A stretch of DNA of 39,012 bases. Source: a virus. The stretch lies in IMG/VR virus record IMGVR_UViG_3300017989_000218, positions 1 through 39,012 of that record. One strand, given 5' to 3'. Positions 1 to 8,100 of the stretch are shown here, piece by piece. Under the pieces are notes generated by a model. That model was not told the DNA's origin. It did no database searches and was given only the letters and a program-made list of their open reading frames with translations. Position numbers and translations under genes: made by a program. Numbering within the stretch: the first letter of the stretch is position 1; each line of letters starts with the position of its first letter.

Positions 1-2
1 AA

Positions 3-1013
3 ATATTAAGTAAAATTTATAATTTTGCATCAAACATTGCATGGCATGGAGATAGATTGGTTCGTATGGCTAGCTATAATAAGCTTATAGAAGATGGTTA
101 TAGTCCAACTGATGCTGCTCAAATAGCTGCTACATTTCATGCTGATTACGCCAGCGTTCCACCAACAACTAGAAGAAAGTTAAATAAGGTTTTTTTCACA
201 CCAACCTTTAAAGTAGCTATGGGTAAATTATTTAAAGAGATGTTCAAAGCTCCATATCGTATTGGTGAATCAATTCTAAAAGGTGAGAAAATAAATCCTA
301 AAGATAAAACATACGCTAAAGGTCTTGCGAATTCAGCTGCTATATTGGGAGCTGCTCATTTATATTTTAAATCGAATGGATTTGATACAGATATTTTTGG
401 ATATCGGTATTCTAAACCTATAAAAACAGAAGATGATGAAGATAAAGAATTAGTTATAGTGATTCCTTCACCTACAAATTTACCTGTAAAATATATTGGA
501 AGAGCCTATCAATCTTTTACTGACCCCGGAGAAATTAATGCTTGGGAGAAATTCGCTAGACAGATGTCTTGGGAAGTACATCCTATATGGAGAATGGCAT
601 ATAATTTAATTTCAAATAAAACTGAATCTGGTGGAAACATTACAGATACAATTGCAAAAACTCCTGCTCAACGTTTCTATGATAGAACTAAATATATAAT
701 GAAACAAGTTATGCCTTGGACTCAAATAGGTGAAATAGATCCTGACTCCGAAAAATCAGCTAAAAAAATGGAGGAAGAGGTTGGGCAAGTTTTTAAACTA
801 ATGTTTAGAACATTTTCCAATCATTACATAAGAGATTCTTTTGAAAAAAGACAGGTTGTTAAAATCAAACGCTTAGCTGATACATTAAGATCTAGGCAGA
901 TGAGGTCTTTATATGACCCAAAAACTGACCCATTAACACAAGAAGAGGTTGAAAAATACCTCGAACAAATTCAAAAAGTTGTAAAAGAGTTAGACGAGCA
1001 TAGAAAATCTTAG
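3..1013 (+). CDS. Internal/ejection-type virion protein, C-terminal part (5' end outside window)
   Basis: The frame is open from the first base, with no stop before codon 1 of the visible part, so this is the 3' end of a longer gene (336 residues visible). The first ATG-like starts lie inside continuous coding sequence and have no ribosome binding site. The protein is helical, basic-acidic mixed, with a stretch around HADYASVPPTTRRKLNK followed by a possible membrane-associated helix (LANSAAILGAAHLYF). It matches in style the open gene at 36756-39012, which runs off the other end in the same strand and compatible phase. The likely role is a large internal virion protein delivered with the DNA; this is inferred from position after the tail genes, not from a recognised domain. 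Confidence 0.7.
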   Translation: MLSKIYNFASNIAWHGDRLVRMASYNKLIEDGYSPTDAAQIAATFHADYASVPPTTRRKLNKVFFTPTFKVAMGKLFKEMFKAPYRIGESILKGEKINPKDKTYAKGLANSAAILGAAHLYFKSNGFDTDIFGYRYSKPIKTEDDEDKELVIVIPSPTNLPVKYIGRAYQSFTDPGEINAWEKFARQMSWEVHPIWRMAYNLISNKTESGGNITDTIAKTPAQRFYDRTKYIMKQVMPWTQIGEIDPDSEKSAKKMEEEVGQVFKLMFRTFSNHYIRDSFEKRQVVKIKRLADTLRSRQMRSLYDPKTDPLTQEEVEKYLEQIQKVVKELDEHRKS

Positions 1014-1031
1014 CGTTTTCACAGAAAAATA

Positions 1032-1205
1032 TCAGTTTTCGCAGTCTCTCTTCTTATTCTTAAGCTTTTCGATTTTCTCTTTAAGAGCTATCCGCATTAA
1101 TTGCGATACATTCGTTCTTGTCAAAATAGCCATCATCTTAGCCGATTCGAGTAGACGTCTTTGTATGTAGACGGTTGTTCTTACAAATTCGTTTTCTTTT
1201 TCCAT
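1032..1205 (-). CDS. Ribbon-helix-helix (Arc/MetJ-like) transcriptional regulator
   Basis: 57 residues. A short beta strand (RTTVYIQ) is followed by two helices (RRLLESAKMMAILTR and NVSQLMRIALKEKIEKL), the layout of a ribbon-helix-helix DNA-binding dimer. The frame is open further upstream, but that extension only translates tandem repeats (ETFWKTT twice), so I start at the ATG at 1205, preceded by GGGAAAATT. It is the only minus-strand gene between the virion module and the fibre operon. A sigma70-like promoter and 21-base repeats lie just upstream, which suggests it represses itself and perhaps the fibre operon starting at 1396. Function is inferred from fold and context. Confidence 0.7.
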   Translation of the reverse strand: MEKENEFVRTTVYIQRRLLESAKMMAILTRTNVSQLMRIALKEKIEKLKNKKRDCEN

Positions 1206-1218
1206 AATTTTCCCAAAA

Positions 1219-1266
1219 GTTTCCGTCGTTTTCCAAAAAGTTTCCGTCGTTTTCCAAAAAGTTTCC
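1219..1266. repeat. Tandem 21-base direct repeats upstream of the RHH gene
   Basis: Two perfect 21-base copies (1219-1239 and 1240-1260, unit gtttccgtcgttttccaaaaa, 21 bases per turn-pair) are followed by a partial third (gtttcc at 1261-1266), and a related CCAAAA precedes the first. They lie between the minus-strand promoter and the start of the RHH gene. Repeats spaced two helical turns apart are typical operators for ribbon-helix-helix proteins. Confidence 0.75.
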
Positions 1267-1282
1267 AAAAACAACCAAAACC

Positions 1283-1370
1283 TTGCCATAAAACATCATT
1301 ATGTCTGTTTCGAACTTGAGTATCAAATAAATATTTTTTTTGCCGGTCGTTTTTGTTAATTTTATGGCAA
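1283..1370. promoter_or_regulatory. Widely spaced 11-base inverted repeat flanking the RHH promoter
   Basis: TTGCCATAAAA at 1283-1293 and its exact reverse complement TTTTATGGCAA at 1360-1370 bracket the minus-strand promoter; a partial further copy (aatggcaaa) lies at 1377-1385 just before the fibre gene. Possible paired operator sites for the RHH protein or another regulator. Confidence 0.4.
1298..1326 (-). promoter_or_regulatory. Sigma70-like promoter for the RHH gene
   Basis: On the minus strand TTGATA (1326-1321), a 17-base spacer, then CATAAT (1303-1298). Transcription would start near 1290 and read through the 21-base repeats into the RHH gene. Confidence 0.55.
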
Positions 1371-1395
1371 ATCAATAATGGCAAAGGAGGACACT

Positions 1396-3726
1396 ATGCC
1401 AAAATACGGAAATAAGACTAGTTACATGGGGCGTAAAGCAAATCAAACTCTTACAGGGCAATCTAGATTTGCCACGGACACTGAAGCTGTAGCCGGAAGC
1501 AGGACTGATGTAGTAATTTCACCCTCTACCTTATCTGGCGCGGTGGATGATCTTATCCCAGATGCTTCTCTCACTGTAAAAGGTAAAGTTGAGCTGGCCA
1601 CGGTAGCTGAAACGACTACTGGTACTTCCGAAACTTTAGCTTGCACACCTAAAGGTGTAGCTGCTGTAGCTATTGCTGGCGCTCCTGATGCTACTGAAAC
1701 AAGCAAGGGTATTGTTGAGCTGGCCACGGATGCTGAAGCTGTAACGGGCACGGATACTGATAGAGTGATTGTATGTTCTTCTTTGACTGCAAGACTAGAA
1801 GCTCCTGGAGAAATTGGTGGCACAACTCCTGCTGCTGGAAACTTTACAAACCTTGATGCTGACGGAACAGGTGCTATTTCACTAGATGCTGACGCTGCAT
1901 CAAATTTTTCTGTTGCTGGGGCTGGCGTAGACTTAACCCTCGCTTCTGCTGCTGGTAGAGTAATAGTCAATGGTGAAGAAGCTGCCGATAACGCTATCAC
2001 TTTAGTAAGTGCGGCCGGTGGATTAGATGTTGATGTTGCAAAAAATTTAAGTCTAACATCTTCTGAAAATACAGCTGATTCTATTCAAATTACTTCTAGT
2101 GCAGGAGGAATTGATATAACTGCTGCCGGAGCAGCCGGAGAAGATATAGACATCACTTGTACAGCTGGTTCAGTAAATATCACTGCTGGTGAAAGTGCTG
2201 GCGATTCTGTAGTTATCACTTCTTCCGTAGGAGGAATTGACATTTCTGCTGCTGGTGCTGCTGCTGGTGAAGATATCGACATCACAGCAACCGGAAGTTC
2301 TATTAACTTAACATCTACAGAGAACGTAGCAAACGCCATTTATCTAAATGCTAGTGATGCTGCTGGCGGTATCGACATGGATTGCGGTACTGGTGGATTT
2401 GCTCTTGATGTAACAAGCGGAGCGGTAAGTATTGCTGCTGGTGCAGCTTCCGATATCACAATGGCTGGAGCTGGTATTGATCTCACGTTGGCAAGTGCAG
2501 CCGGACGAGTAATTGTTAATGGGGAAGAAGCTGCTGATAACGCCATTACTTTAGTAAGTGCTGCTGGAGGAATTGACGCTGATTGTGCTTTACAACTTTC
2601 ACTAGTCTCTTCTGAGGCTGCTGCTGATGCTATAGTTATAGATGCTAGTGACGCAGCCGGAGGAATTGACATTGATGATGGCGGTGGCGGAACAACTATT
2701 GATTCTGCTGCTGGCGTTAGCATCGATGCTGCTGCTGCTTCTAACTTTAGTGTTTCAGGTGCAGGCGTAGACTTAACACTCGCTTCTGCTGCTGGTAGAG
2801 TAATCATGAATGGCGAAGAAGCTGCTACTAATGCTCTAACACTTCTTAGTGCAGCCGGAGGAATTGATGTAAATGCTGCTCTAGAAATCAATATTGACTC
2901 TTCTGAGGCTGCTGTTGCTGATGCTATTCGCATCGTTGCTTCTGCTGCTGATGGAGGAATTGATGTTGATGCTGGAACAGGTGGAATAGCCATTGATTCT
3001 ACAGGTGCTATTTCAATTGCCGGAGCTGCTGCTTCTGACCTTACAGTCGGAGGAGCTGGAATTGATTTGACCTTAGAATCAACACTTGGACGTGTCATTG
3101 TTAATGCCGAAGAAGCTGCTGACAATGCAATTACGTTATTGTCTGCTGCTGGTGGTTTGGATGTAGACGTAGCACTTCAGTTATCACTAGTTTCTTCTGA
3201 AGTTGCCGCTGATGCTATCGAAATTAATGCATCGGCTGGAGGTATTGACGTAACCGCAGCAACAAATGATATAGATGTTACGGCCTCTGCTGGAAGCGTA
3301 AATATCAGTGCTGCTGAAGCTGTCGGAGATGCCATCGTAATTGATGCTTCGGATGCTGCCGGAGGTATAGATCTTACCTGTGGAACAGGTGGGATTTCTA
3401 TGGATTCTGGTTTGACAATGAATGTCACGGCTGTTGCAAATGGAGCAACTCCTTATACGGTACTTGGTAGTGACTATTTCATTACTACAGACACTACTGG
3501 GGGTGTTCTAACACTTACACTACCAGCAGCACCTGCGACTGGTAGAAGCCTTGTGATCTCAGATGGCGTAGGGCAGGCTGCGGCCAACAATATTACGATT
3601 GACGGGACGGCAAAGAACATTATTGTGGCGGGCGCAAGTGCCGTAACCTACACATTGAACGGGGCTTACGAGTCTTTATCACTTGTTTATGATGGGACGA
3701 GCTGGATCGGGAGGCTTGTGGCTTAA
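1396..3726 (+). CDS. Repeat-built tail fibre / stalk protein
   Basis: 776 residues. The start is the ATG at 1396, seven bases after AAAGGAGG; an in-frame ATG at 1378 lies before that site and is rejected. The N-terminal third has fibre motifs (KGIVELATDAEAVTGTD, GGTTPAAGNF). The centre is Ala/Gly/Asp/Ser-rich with recurring modules containing LTLASAAGRVIVNGEEA and SAAGGIDID, about 98 residues per repeat in the later copies. The C-terminal end (YFITTDTTGGVLTLTLPAAP...GTSWIGRLVA) looks like a trimeric fibre tip or capping domain. No catalytic depolymerase residues are recognisable. It is the first gene of the fibre operon and likely forms a long trimeric beta-rich shaft for receptor contact. 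Confidence 0.85.
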   Translation: MPKYGNKTSYMGRKANQTLTGQSRFATDTEAVAGSRTDVVISPSTLSGAVDDLIPDASLTVKGKVELATVAETTTGTSETLACTPKGVAAVAIAGAPDATETSKGIVELATDAEAVTGTDTDRVIVCSSLTARLEAPGEIGGTTPAAGNFTNLDADGTGAISLDADAASNFSVAGAGVDLTLASAAGRVIVNGEEAADNAITLVSAAGGLDVDVAKNLSLTSSENTADSIQITSSAGGIDITAAGAAGEDIDITCTAGSVNITAGESAGDSVVITSSVGGIDISAAGAAAGEDIDITATGSSINLTSTENVANAIYLNASDAAGGIDMDCGTGGFALDVTSGAVSIAAGAASDITMAGAGIDLTLASAAGRVIVNGEEAADNAITLVSAAGGIDADCALQLSLVSSEAAADAIVIDASDAAGGIDIDDGGGGTTIDSAAGVSIDAAAASNFSVSGAGVDLTLASAAGRVIMNGEEAATNALTLLSAAGGIDVNAALEINIDSSEAAVADAIRIVASAADGGIDVDAGTGGIAIDSTGAISIAGAAASDLTVGGAGIDLTLESTLGRVIVNAEEAADNAITLLSAAGGLDVDVALQLSLVSSEVAADAIEINASAGGIDVTAATNDIDVTASAGSVNISAAEAVGDAIVIDASDAAGGIDLTCGTGGISMDSGLTMNVTAVANGATPYTVLGSDYFITTDTTGGVLTLTLPAAPATGRSLVISDGVGQAAANNITIDGTAKNIIVAGASAVTYTLNGAYESLSLVYDGTSWIGRLVA
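1921..3130 (+). repeat. Intragenic fibre repeats
   Basis: Four related copies of the block encoding DLTLASAAGRVIVNGEEA-like sequence begin near 1921, 2467, 2761 and 3055. The last three are spaced 294 bases (98 codons) apart; the first gap is longer (about 546 bases) and holds diverged shorter units ending in GGIDI. Confidence 0.7.
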
Positions 3727-3819
3727 TTAAAACGTCGGTTGATATGAACCGTCATACACGGTAACATGTAAAGTAAAAACCGGGTGTATTAAAGATTTTA
3801 TTTGTGTATTATTCTTATT

Positions 3820-3841
3820 CGGAGGTGCTTTGTCGCCTCCG
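3820..3841 (+). terminator. Hairpin after the first fibre gene
   Basis: CGGAGGTG and CGCCTCCG form an 8-base-pair stem (one G-U pair) with a 6-base loop. The following run (gatttaagttt) is only weakly T-rich, so it may be a partial terminator or an mRNA-stabilising structure. The gap 3727-3875 holds nothing else but a small 5-base-pair hairpin at 3748-3762. Confidence 0.4.
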
Positions 3842-3875
3842 GATTTAAGTTTAACGCATAAATAAAGAGGTTATT

Positions 3876-4145
3876 ATGGAAATTAAACAACAAACAGTAA
3901 GTAAAGTTCTTTTGTCAACGGAACTAAACGGAAAAGTCTACGAGATGAGTTGTCCAATGGAAACTTCTGTAGGTGAAATGCACGATGTCCTTTTAGCCAT
4001 GAAAGGTGTAATGGTAGATAGAATCGTTGCAGCACAAAAGGAAGAGAAAGAGGTAACCGATTTTGTAAATAATAAAACTGATGAAGTTCCAGAAGTTCTT
4101 CAACAGGAAGAAGTTTCCGAAGAAGTTCCTGAGAAACAGGAGTAA
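3876..4145 (+). CDS. Small acidic protein of the fibre operon, unknown function
   Basis: 89 residues starting at an ATG with AAAGAGG six bases upstream. The N-terminal half (about 1-50) could be a compact alpha/beta domain (KVLLSTELNGKVYEMSC...GEMHDVLLAMKGVMVDRI). The C-terminal third is a disordered Glu/Val/Pro-rich tail (EVPEVLQQEEVSEEVPEKQE). No family is recognised. Its location between two fibre-operon genes suggests a small assembly or accessory role, but nothing in the sequence shows the function. Confidence 0.7.
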   Translation: MEIKQQTVSKVLLSTELNGKVYEMSCPMETSVGEMHDVLLAMKGVMVDRIVAAQKEEKEVTDFVNNKTDEVPEVLQQEEVSEEVPEKQE

Positions 4146-4156
4146 AAGGAGGAATA

Positions 4157-4480
4157 ATGTCGCAAGCAAATATGGAAGATTGCCGAAGTTTAGCAGCAGC
4201 AGGGATATCCGGAGCTTATGCAGCGGTTGGCTCTGCTACAACACATAGGGTTAGAGCTTTTTTAGTTTCTAATGCAACTCAAGGAGACTTATTTGTCACT
4301 TGGGATAATACAAGGGATTTATTTCCTGTGTTAGCTGGTTCTTTTGTGCTTATAGATGTTTCATCTAATATGCAAGCGTACGGAGAAGAAAACTACTATC
4401 TCCCTATAGGTACACAATTTTATTGTAAGCAAATTACAGCACCGGTAGATAAGACTTTATACATTTCATGTCTTTACTAG
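4157..4480 (+). CDS. Small beta-rich structural protein of the fibre operon
   Basis: 107 residues; AAAAGGAGGAATA directly precedes the ATG. The sequence is beta-rich, with VRAFLVSNATQGDLFVTWD, a short hydrophobic strand (VLAGSFVLIDVSS) and an aromatic C-terminus (KTLYISCLY). Small proteins of this style occur beside phage tail-fibre genes and are likely virion components, but I cannot name a family. It shares its first residues (MSQA) with the following fibre protein at 5162, probably by chance. Co-transcribed with its neighbours (11 bases from the previous stop, 9 to the next start). Confidence 0.7.
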   Translation: MSQANMEDCRSLAAAGISGAYAAVGSATTHRVRAFLVSNATQGDLFVTWDNTRDLFPVLAGSFVLIDVSSNMQAYGEENYYLPIGTQFYCKQITAPVDKTLYISCLY

Positions 4481-4489
4481 AGGAATTAG

Positions 4490-5149
4490 ATGCTAAAACG
4501 TAAGAATTTAGTAGATGAATTTTCTCTCATAGTTAGACAAGAAATAAAGAACTACCAGGATTCTAGTTTAGCAATGAATCTTGCGATAAATTCCAACAGC
4601 GAGCAGACGGAAAATCTGTCTGCTCAACTTTCCAAAAAGTTTGCTTTACTCGAAAGTGAATTAAAAAAGCAATCCATAATAATAAGTGCCTGCAAAGACG
4701 ATATTTCCAAGCAAGATATTAAGATAGAACGCCTTGAGAGTGAAAATGCCTCATTAAAAAAGAATCTGTTAGGCACAATCAACGGGCTATTTTCATCTTT
4801 TGCAGGTTTTAAAGAACAATTCAAAGAATTAGTTGATAAATCAGAATATCTTTATAAATTAGATTGCGATAAAGAGCATTTAATTCAAGAGCTATATAAG
4901 TTTGTTCAACAAGAAGTCTACAAATTAGAAAATAGGATAAAGAGCAGTGTAGGGAATGTAAAGAGTGAAATTCTAAACCGTCCTTCTGAAGTTGAAGATT
5001 TAAAAAAAGAATTATTGGATAAAATAGAAGTTTGTTCCATAGATAAAAAAGGCTTAGATAGAGAGCTTGTTGTTTTAAAAAAAAGTGTGTATGTTTTAAA
5101 AAAAGAAATTGAGAATGCTTACAACCTCATAGATAGATTAAAAAAGTAA
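4490..5149 (+). CDS. Coiled-coil protein of the fibre operon
   Basis: 219 residues, starting after AGAGGAATTAG. Almost the whole chain shows heptad-like spacing (LSAQLSKKFALLESELKKQ, IKIERLESENASLKKN, ELVVLKKSVYVLKKEIENAYNLIDRLKK), so it is probably a long parallel coiled coil, perhaps a trimeric rod or a fibre chaperone. A short less charged segment (LLGTINGLFSSFAGF, about residues 87-101) could be a hinge. No enzymatic motif. It precedes the large fibre gene by only 12 bases. The role is inferred from context. Confidence 0.7.
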   Translation: MLKRKNLVDEFSLIVRQEIKNYQDSSLAMNLAINSNSEQTENLSAQLSKKFALLESELKKQSIIISACKDDISKQDIKIERLESENASLKKNLLGTINGLFSSFAGFKEQFKELVDKSEYLYKLDCDKEHLIQELYKFVQQEVYKLENRIKSSVGNVKSEILNRPSEVEDLKKELLDKIEVCSIDKKGLDRELVVLKKSVYVLKKEIENAYNLIDRLKK

Positions 5150-5161
5150 AAGGAGGGGTAA

Positions 5162-8100
5162 ATGTCCCAGGCAGGATTATTGGATATCGAGGCTAGTCAT
5201 CCGCAGATAGCTACTTCATTTACGACTGATTCCGGAACAGCTATTCCCCTTGCAAACAATCTTGAGATCTTAGGCGGTGATGGGATTGTAACGTCTGCTT
5301 CAGGCAAAACTATCACTGTTGCTTTAGACATTCCGATAACTGTTTCGTTTGGTGGAACTGGAAGGCAAACCTTGACTGATGGAGCTGTTCTTGTTGGTGA
5401 CGGAACAAGTCCAGTAGAAGAAATCTCTTTAACAAACGGACAGTTATTAATTGGATATACCAGTCGTTCTCCTGTAGCAGCGAATTTATTAGCTGGAACT
5501 GGCATAGCCATAACAAATGGTTCAGGATCAATAAGAGTATCTACCACAGGAAGTGTTCTATTAGCTGTAGATGCCGATTCAGGTAGTTGCACGCCAGTAG
5601 GAAATAGGTTAAACGTTAACGGAACATCATCACAAGGAATATCAACAAGTGCAGCAGGAAGTACTCTAACCTTAACGATTGCCGATGCGACTACTTCACA
5701 AAAGGGCGTACTGGAAACTGCTACGGATGCTGAAGCGGTAGCTGTTACAGCAACGGACAAGGCTGTTACTCCTAGCAACCTCGATAACGTCTTTGCCGAG
5801 CCTCCTGCTTTGGGAGGAACAACACCAAGCACAGGTAAACTTACCTATCTTGACCTAGTTGGTGCTGCTGCACCTTCTTATAGTGCAGGAAGGATTTACT
5901 ACGACAGTTCTACCGATACAATGAACTTCTACAATGCAGAGAGTGAAGTTGCTCTTAACATTGGAGAGGAGAACTGGATAAAGGTTCGTAACGAGACAGG
6001 TTCTACAATAACAAATGGACAAATCGTATACCTTAGCGGTACTTCTAGCGGATATCCTCTTGTTTCTCTAGCAAAAGCGGATTCAGATACAACATCCCAT
6101 ATGTTAGGTGTAGCTACACACGACATTGAGAATAATACGAATGGTTACATAACTACGTTCGGCTTAGTTAGAGGGCTTAATACAAGCGGTTTCTCTGGTG
6201 GAGACATCATATACCTATCCGATGCAACGGCAGGAGCAGCGACAGCGACAAAGCCTGATAATACGAGTCATATTGTACGTATTGGATATGTAGCCAACGC
6301 AGCAGCAGCTCCAGACGGAACATTTCTTGTAACGATCCATGATAACGGAGATATTTGGAACACTCATGGATATCGCAATACAATAAACGGATTTGAAGAT
6401 CCCAGCAATGATGCACAAATATCATTTGTCAACGGAACGAGAACATTTACTATAGAACCACAAGCTACAGAATTCCGCTATTGGAGTGAAGGTATACTTT
6501 ACGAAGTAACGGCAGCCGATGACATCGTGATAGCTGATACAGAAGGTCTACATTATATCTACTATGACGGTGATACCTTAACGGAGACAACTACATGGTC
6601 GGATGAAATCATCACGAAGTATGCTATCGTAGCAATCGTTCACTGGGATGCAACAAATAGCAAGCAAATATACTTAGCTGACGAGTTCTTGCATACAGCC
6701 GACATGGCAGGGATAACACATGAATACCTTCATGAGACAATAGGCTTTGCTTTAGAAACAGGTGGTGGTCTTACAGATATCCTTTCCGATCAGTCGGGAG
6801 ATTTAGATACTCATGCCGAGTTTGGGAATGAAGCTACGATTGCTTGGGATGAAGATGCTATGTTTTCTTATACAGCAAGAACGAGTACAAGCAACATAGC
6901 CGTATACTACAAAACTGGTGCAGAGGCTTCTAACATCTGGCGTATAGACGAAACAGCAAGCTTCGGTGTGTTGACTACAGGAACAGGACGTGCAGCATAC
7001 AATGAGCTTACCGGTGGTAATTGGCAGCAAACCGAGGTGACGAATAATAACTTTGTTCTTGCTCATGTGTTCACTTACAACGATAGCACAAGGAAGTTCG
7101 GTGTCGTACAAGGAGAGAATGAATATGCGAATATAAGTGCTGCAAGAGATGGTGCAGAAGTGGAAATTGCCTCTATTACCTTAGCAGGCGCACCTGTAGC
7201 AGAGATTAAGTTCATCGGAACAATCATCTATCAAACATCTGACGGTTACGCTAACGCTGTAAAGTCAAGGATACGCACTACAAATACAGGTGATGACTAC
7301 ATTGACTTGCGAGATTTCGGAATAACACGAGGTGGTGTCTCTGGAACGCTTACAGACCATGGTGCTTTGACTGGACTTGGCGATGACGATCATTGCTTTT
7401 CTGAGGACACAGAACTTCTGACAGAAAACGGATTTATCCCATATGAAGAAATAGAAAAGGGTCAAAAAGCTCTTACGCTTAATCTTGAGACAAATGAACT
7501 AGAATATAATGAGATTCAAGAAAAGTATGTGTATGATTCTTTCGATGAGATGATAAGCTTCAAGAATAGATATGGAGAAATTCTTGTTACTCCTCAGCAC
7601 AAGATGATTTATCGTAATACATGCAAAGAAGAGAAAAATCCAAAATCAAAATGGCTTACTTGTACAGCCGAAGAAGCTTTAGAAAAATCTGTCTTCGAGA
7701 TTCCTGTTAGCGGACATCTTGAAGGAGAAACATTTGATAAGCCTTTAGAATTTTTTGAACTTCTCGGACTAATAATTTCAGAAGGAAATTTCATTGCTCC
7801 AAAAGAAGGTGGATATGGAATAAGAATTTATCAAAAAGAAAACCAAGCTGCTTATATAGAAAATATTCTTAAGAAACTAGATGTTCCATATACAAGACGG
7901 ACAGGGCAAACAGAAGTTTTTTATATAAGAAGTGCATGGGCTAGAGAAAACATTAGAACCTGGATAACAGAGAAGAGAATTTCTGATAAACTCATGAAAT
8001 TGCGAGGAAAGCAATTTAGAGCGTTCCTATCAGGACTTATTTATGGAGATGGAAGCAAACGTTCTACTATTGAGATAACAAAAGAAGACGCTTGCAGAAG

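Noticed and set aside
1206-1384. Upstream extensions and extra frames before the RHH gene
   Set aside because: They translate the 21-base repeats (ETFWKTT and similar) and lack a binding site; the promoter lies inside them.
2340-3125. Long open frame on the minus strand within the repeat fibre gene (also 1443-2000, 2085-2339, 3177-3428)
   Set aside because: Pro/Ala/Ser-rich mirror of the repeat codons on the other strand, with no ribosome binding site; a shadow of the fibre gene.
5197-5832. 211-residue minus-strand frame in the large fibre gene
   Set aside because: Low-complexity mirror of Thr/Ala/Gly codons; no start signal.
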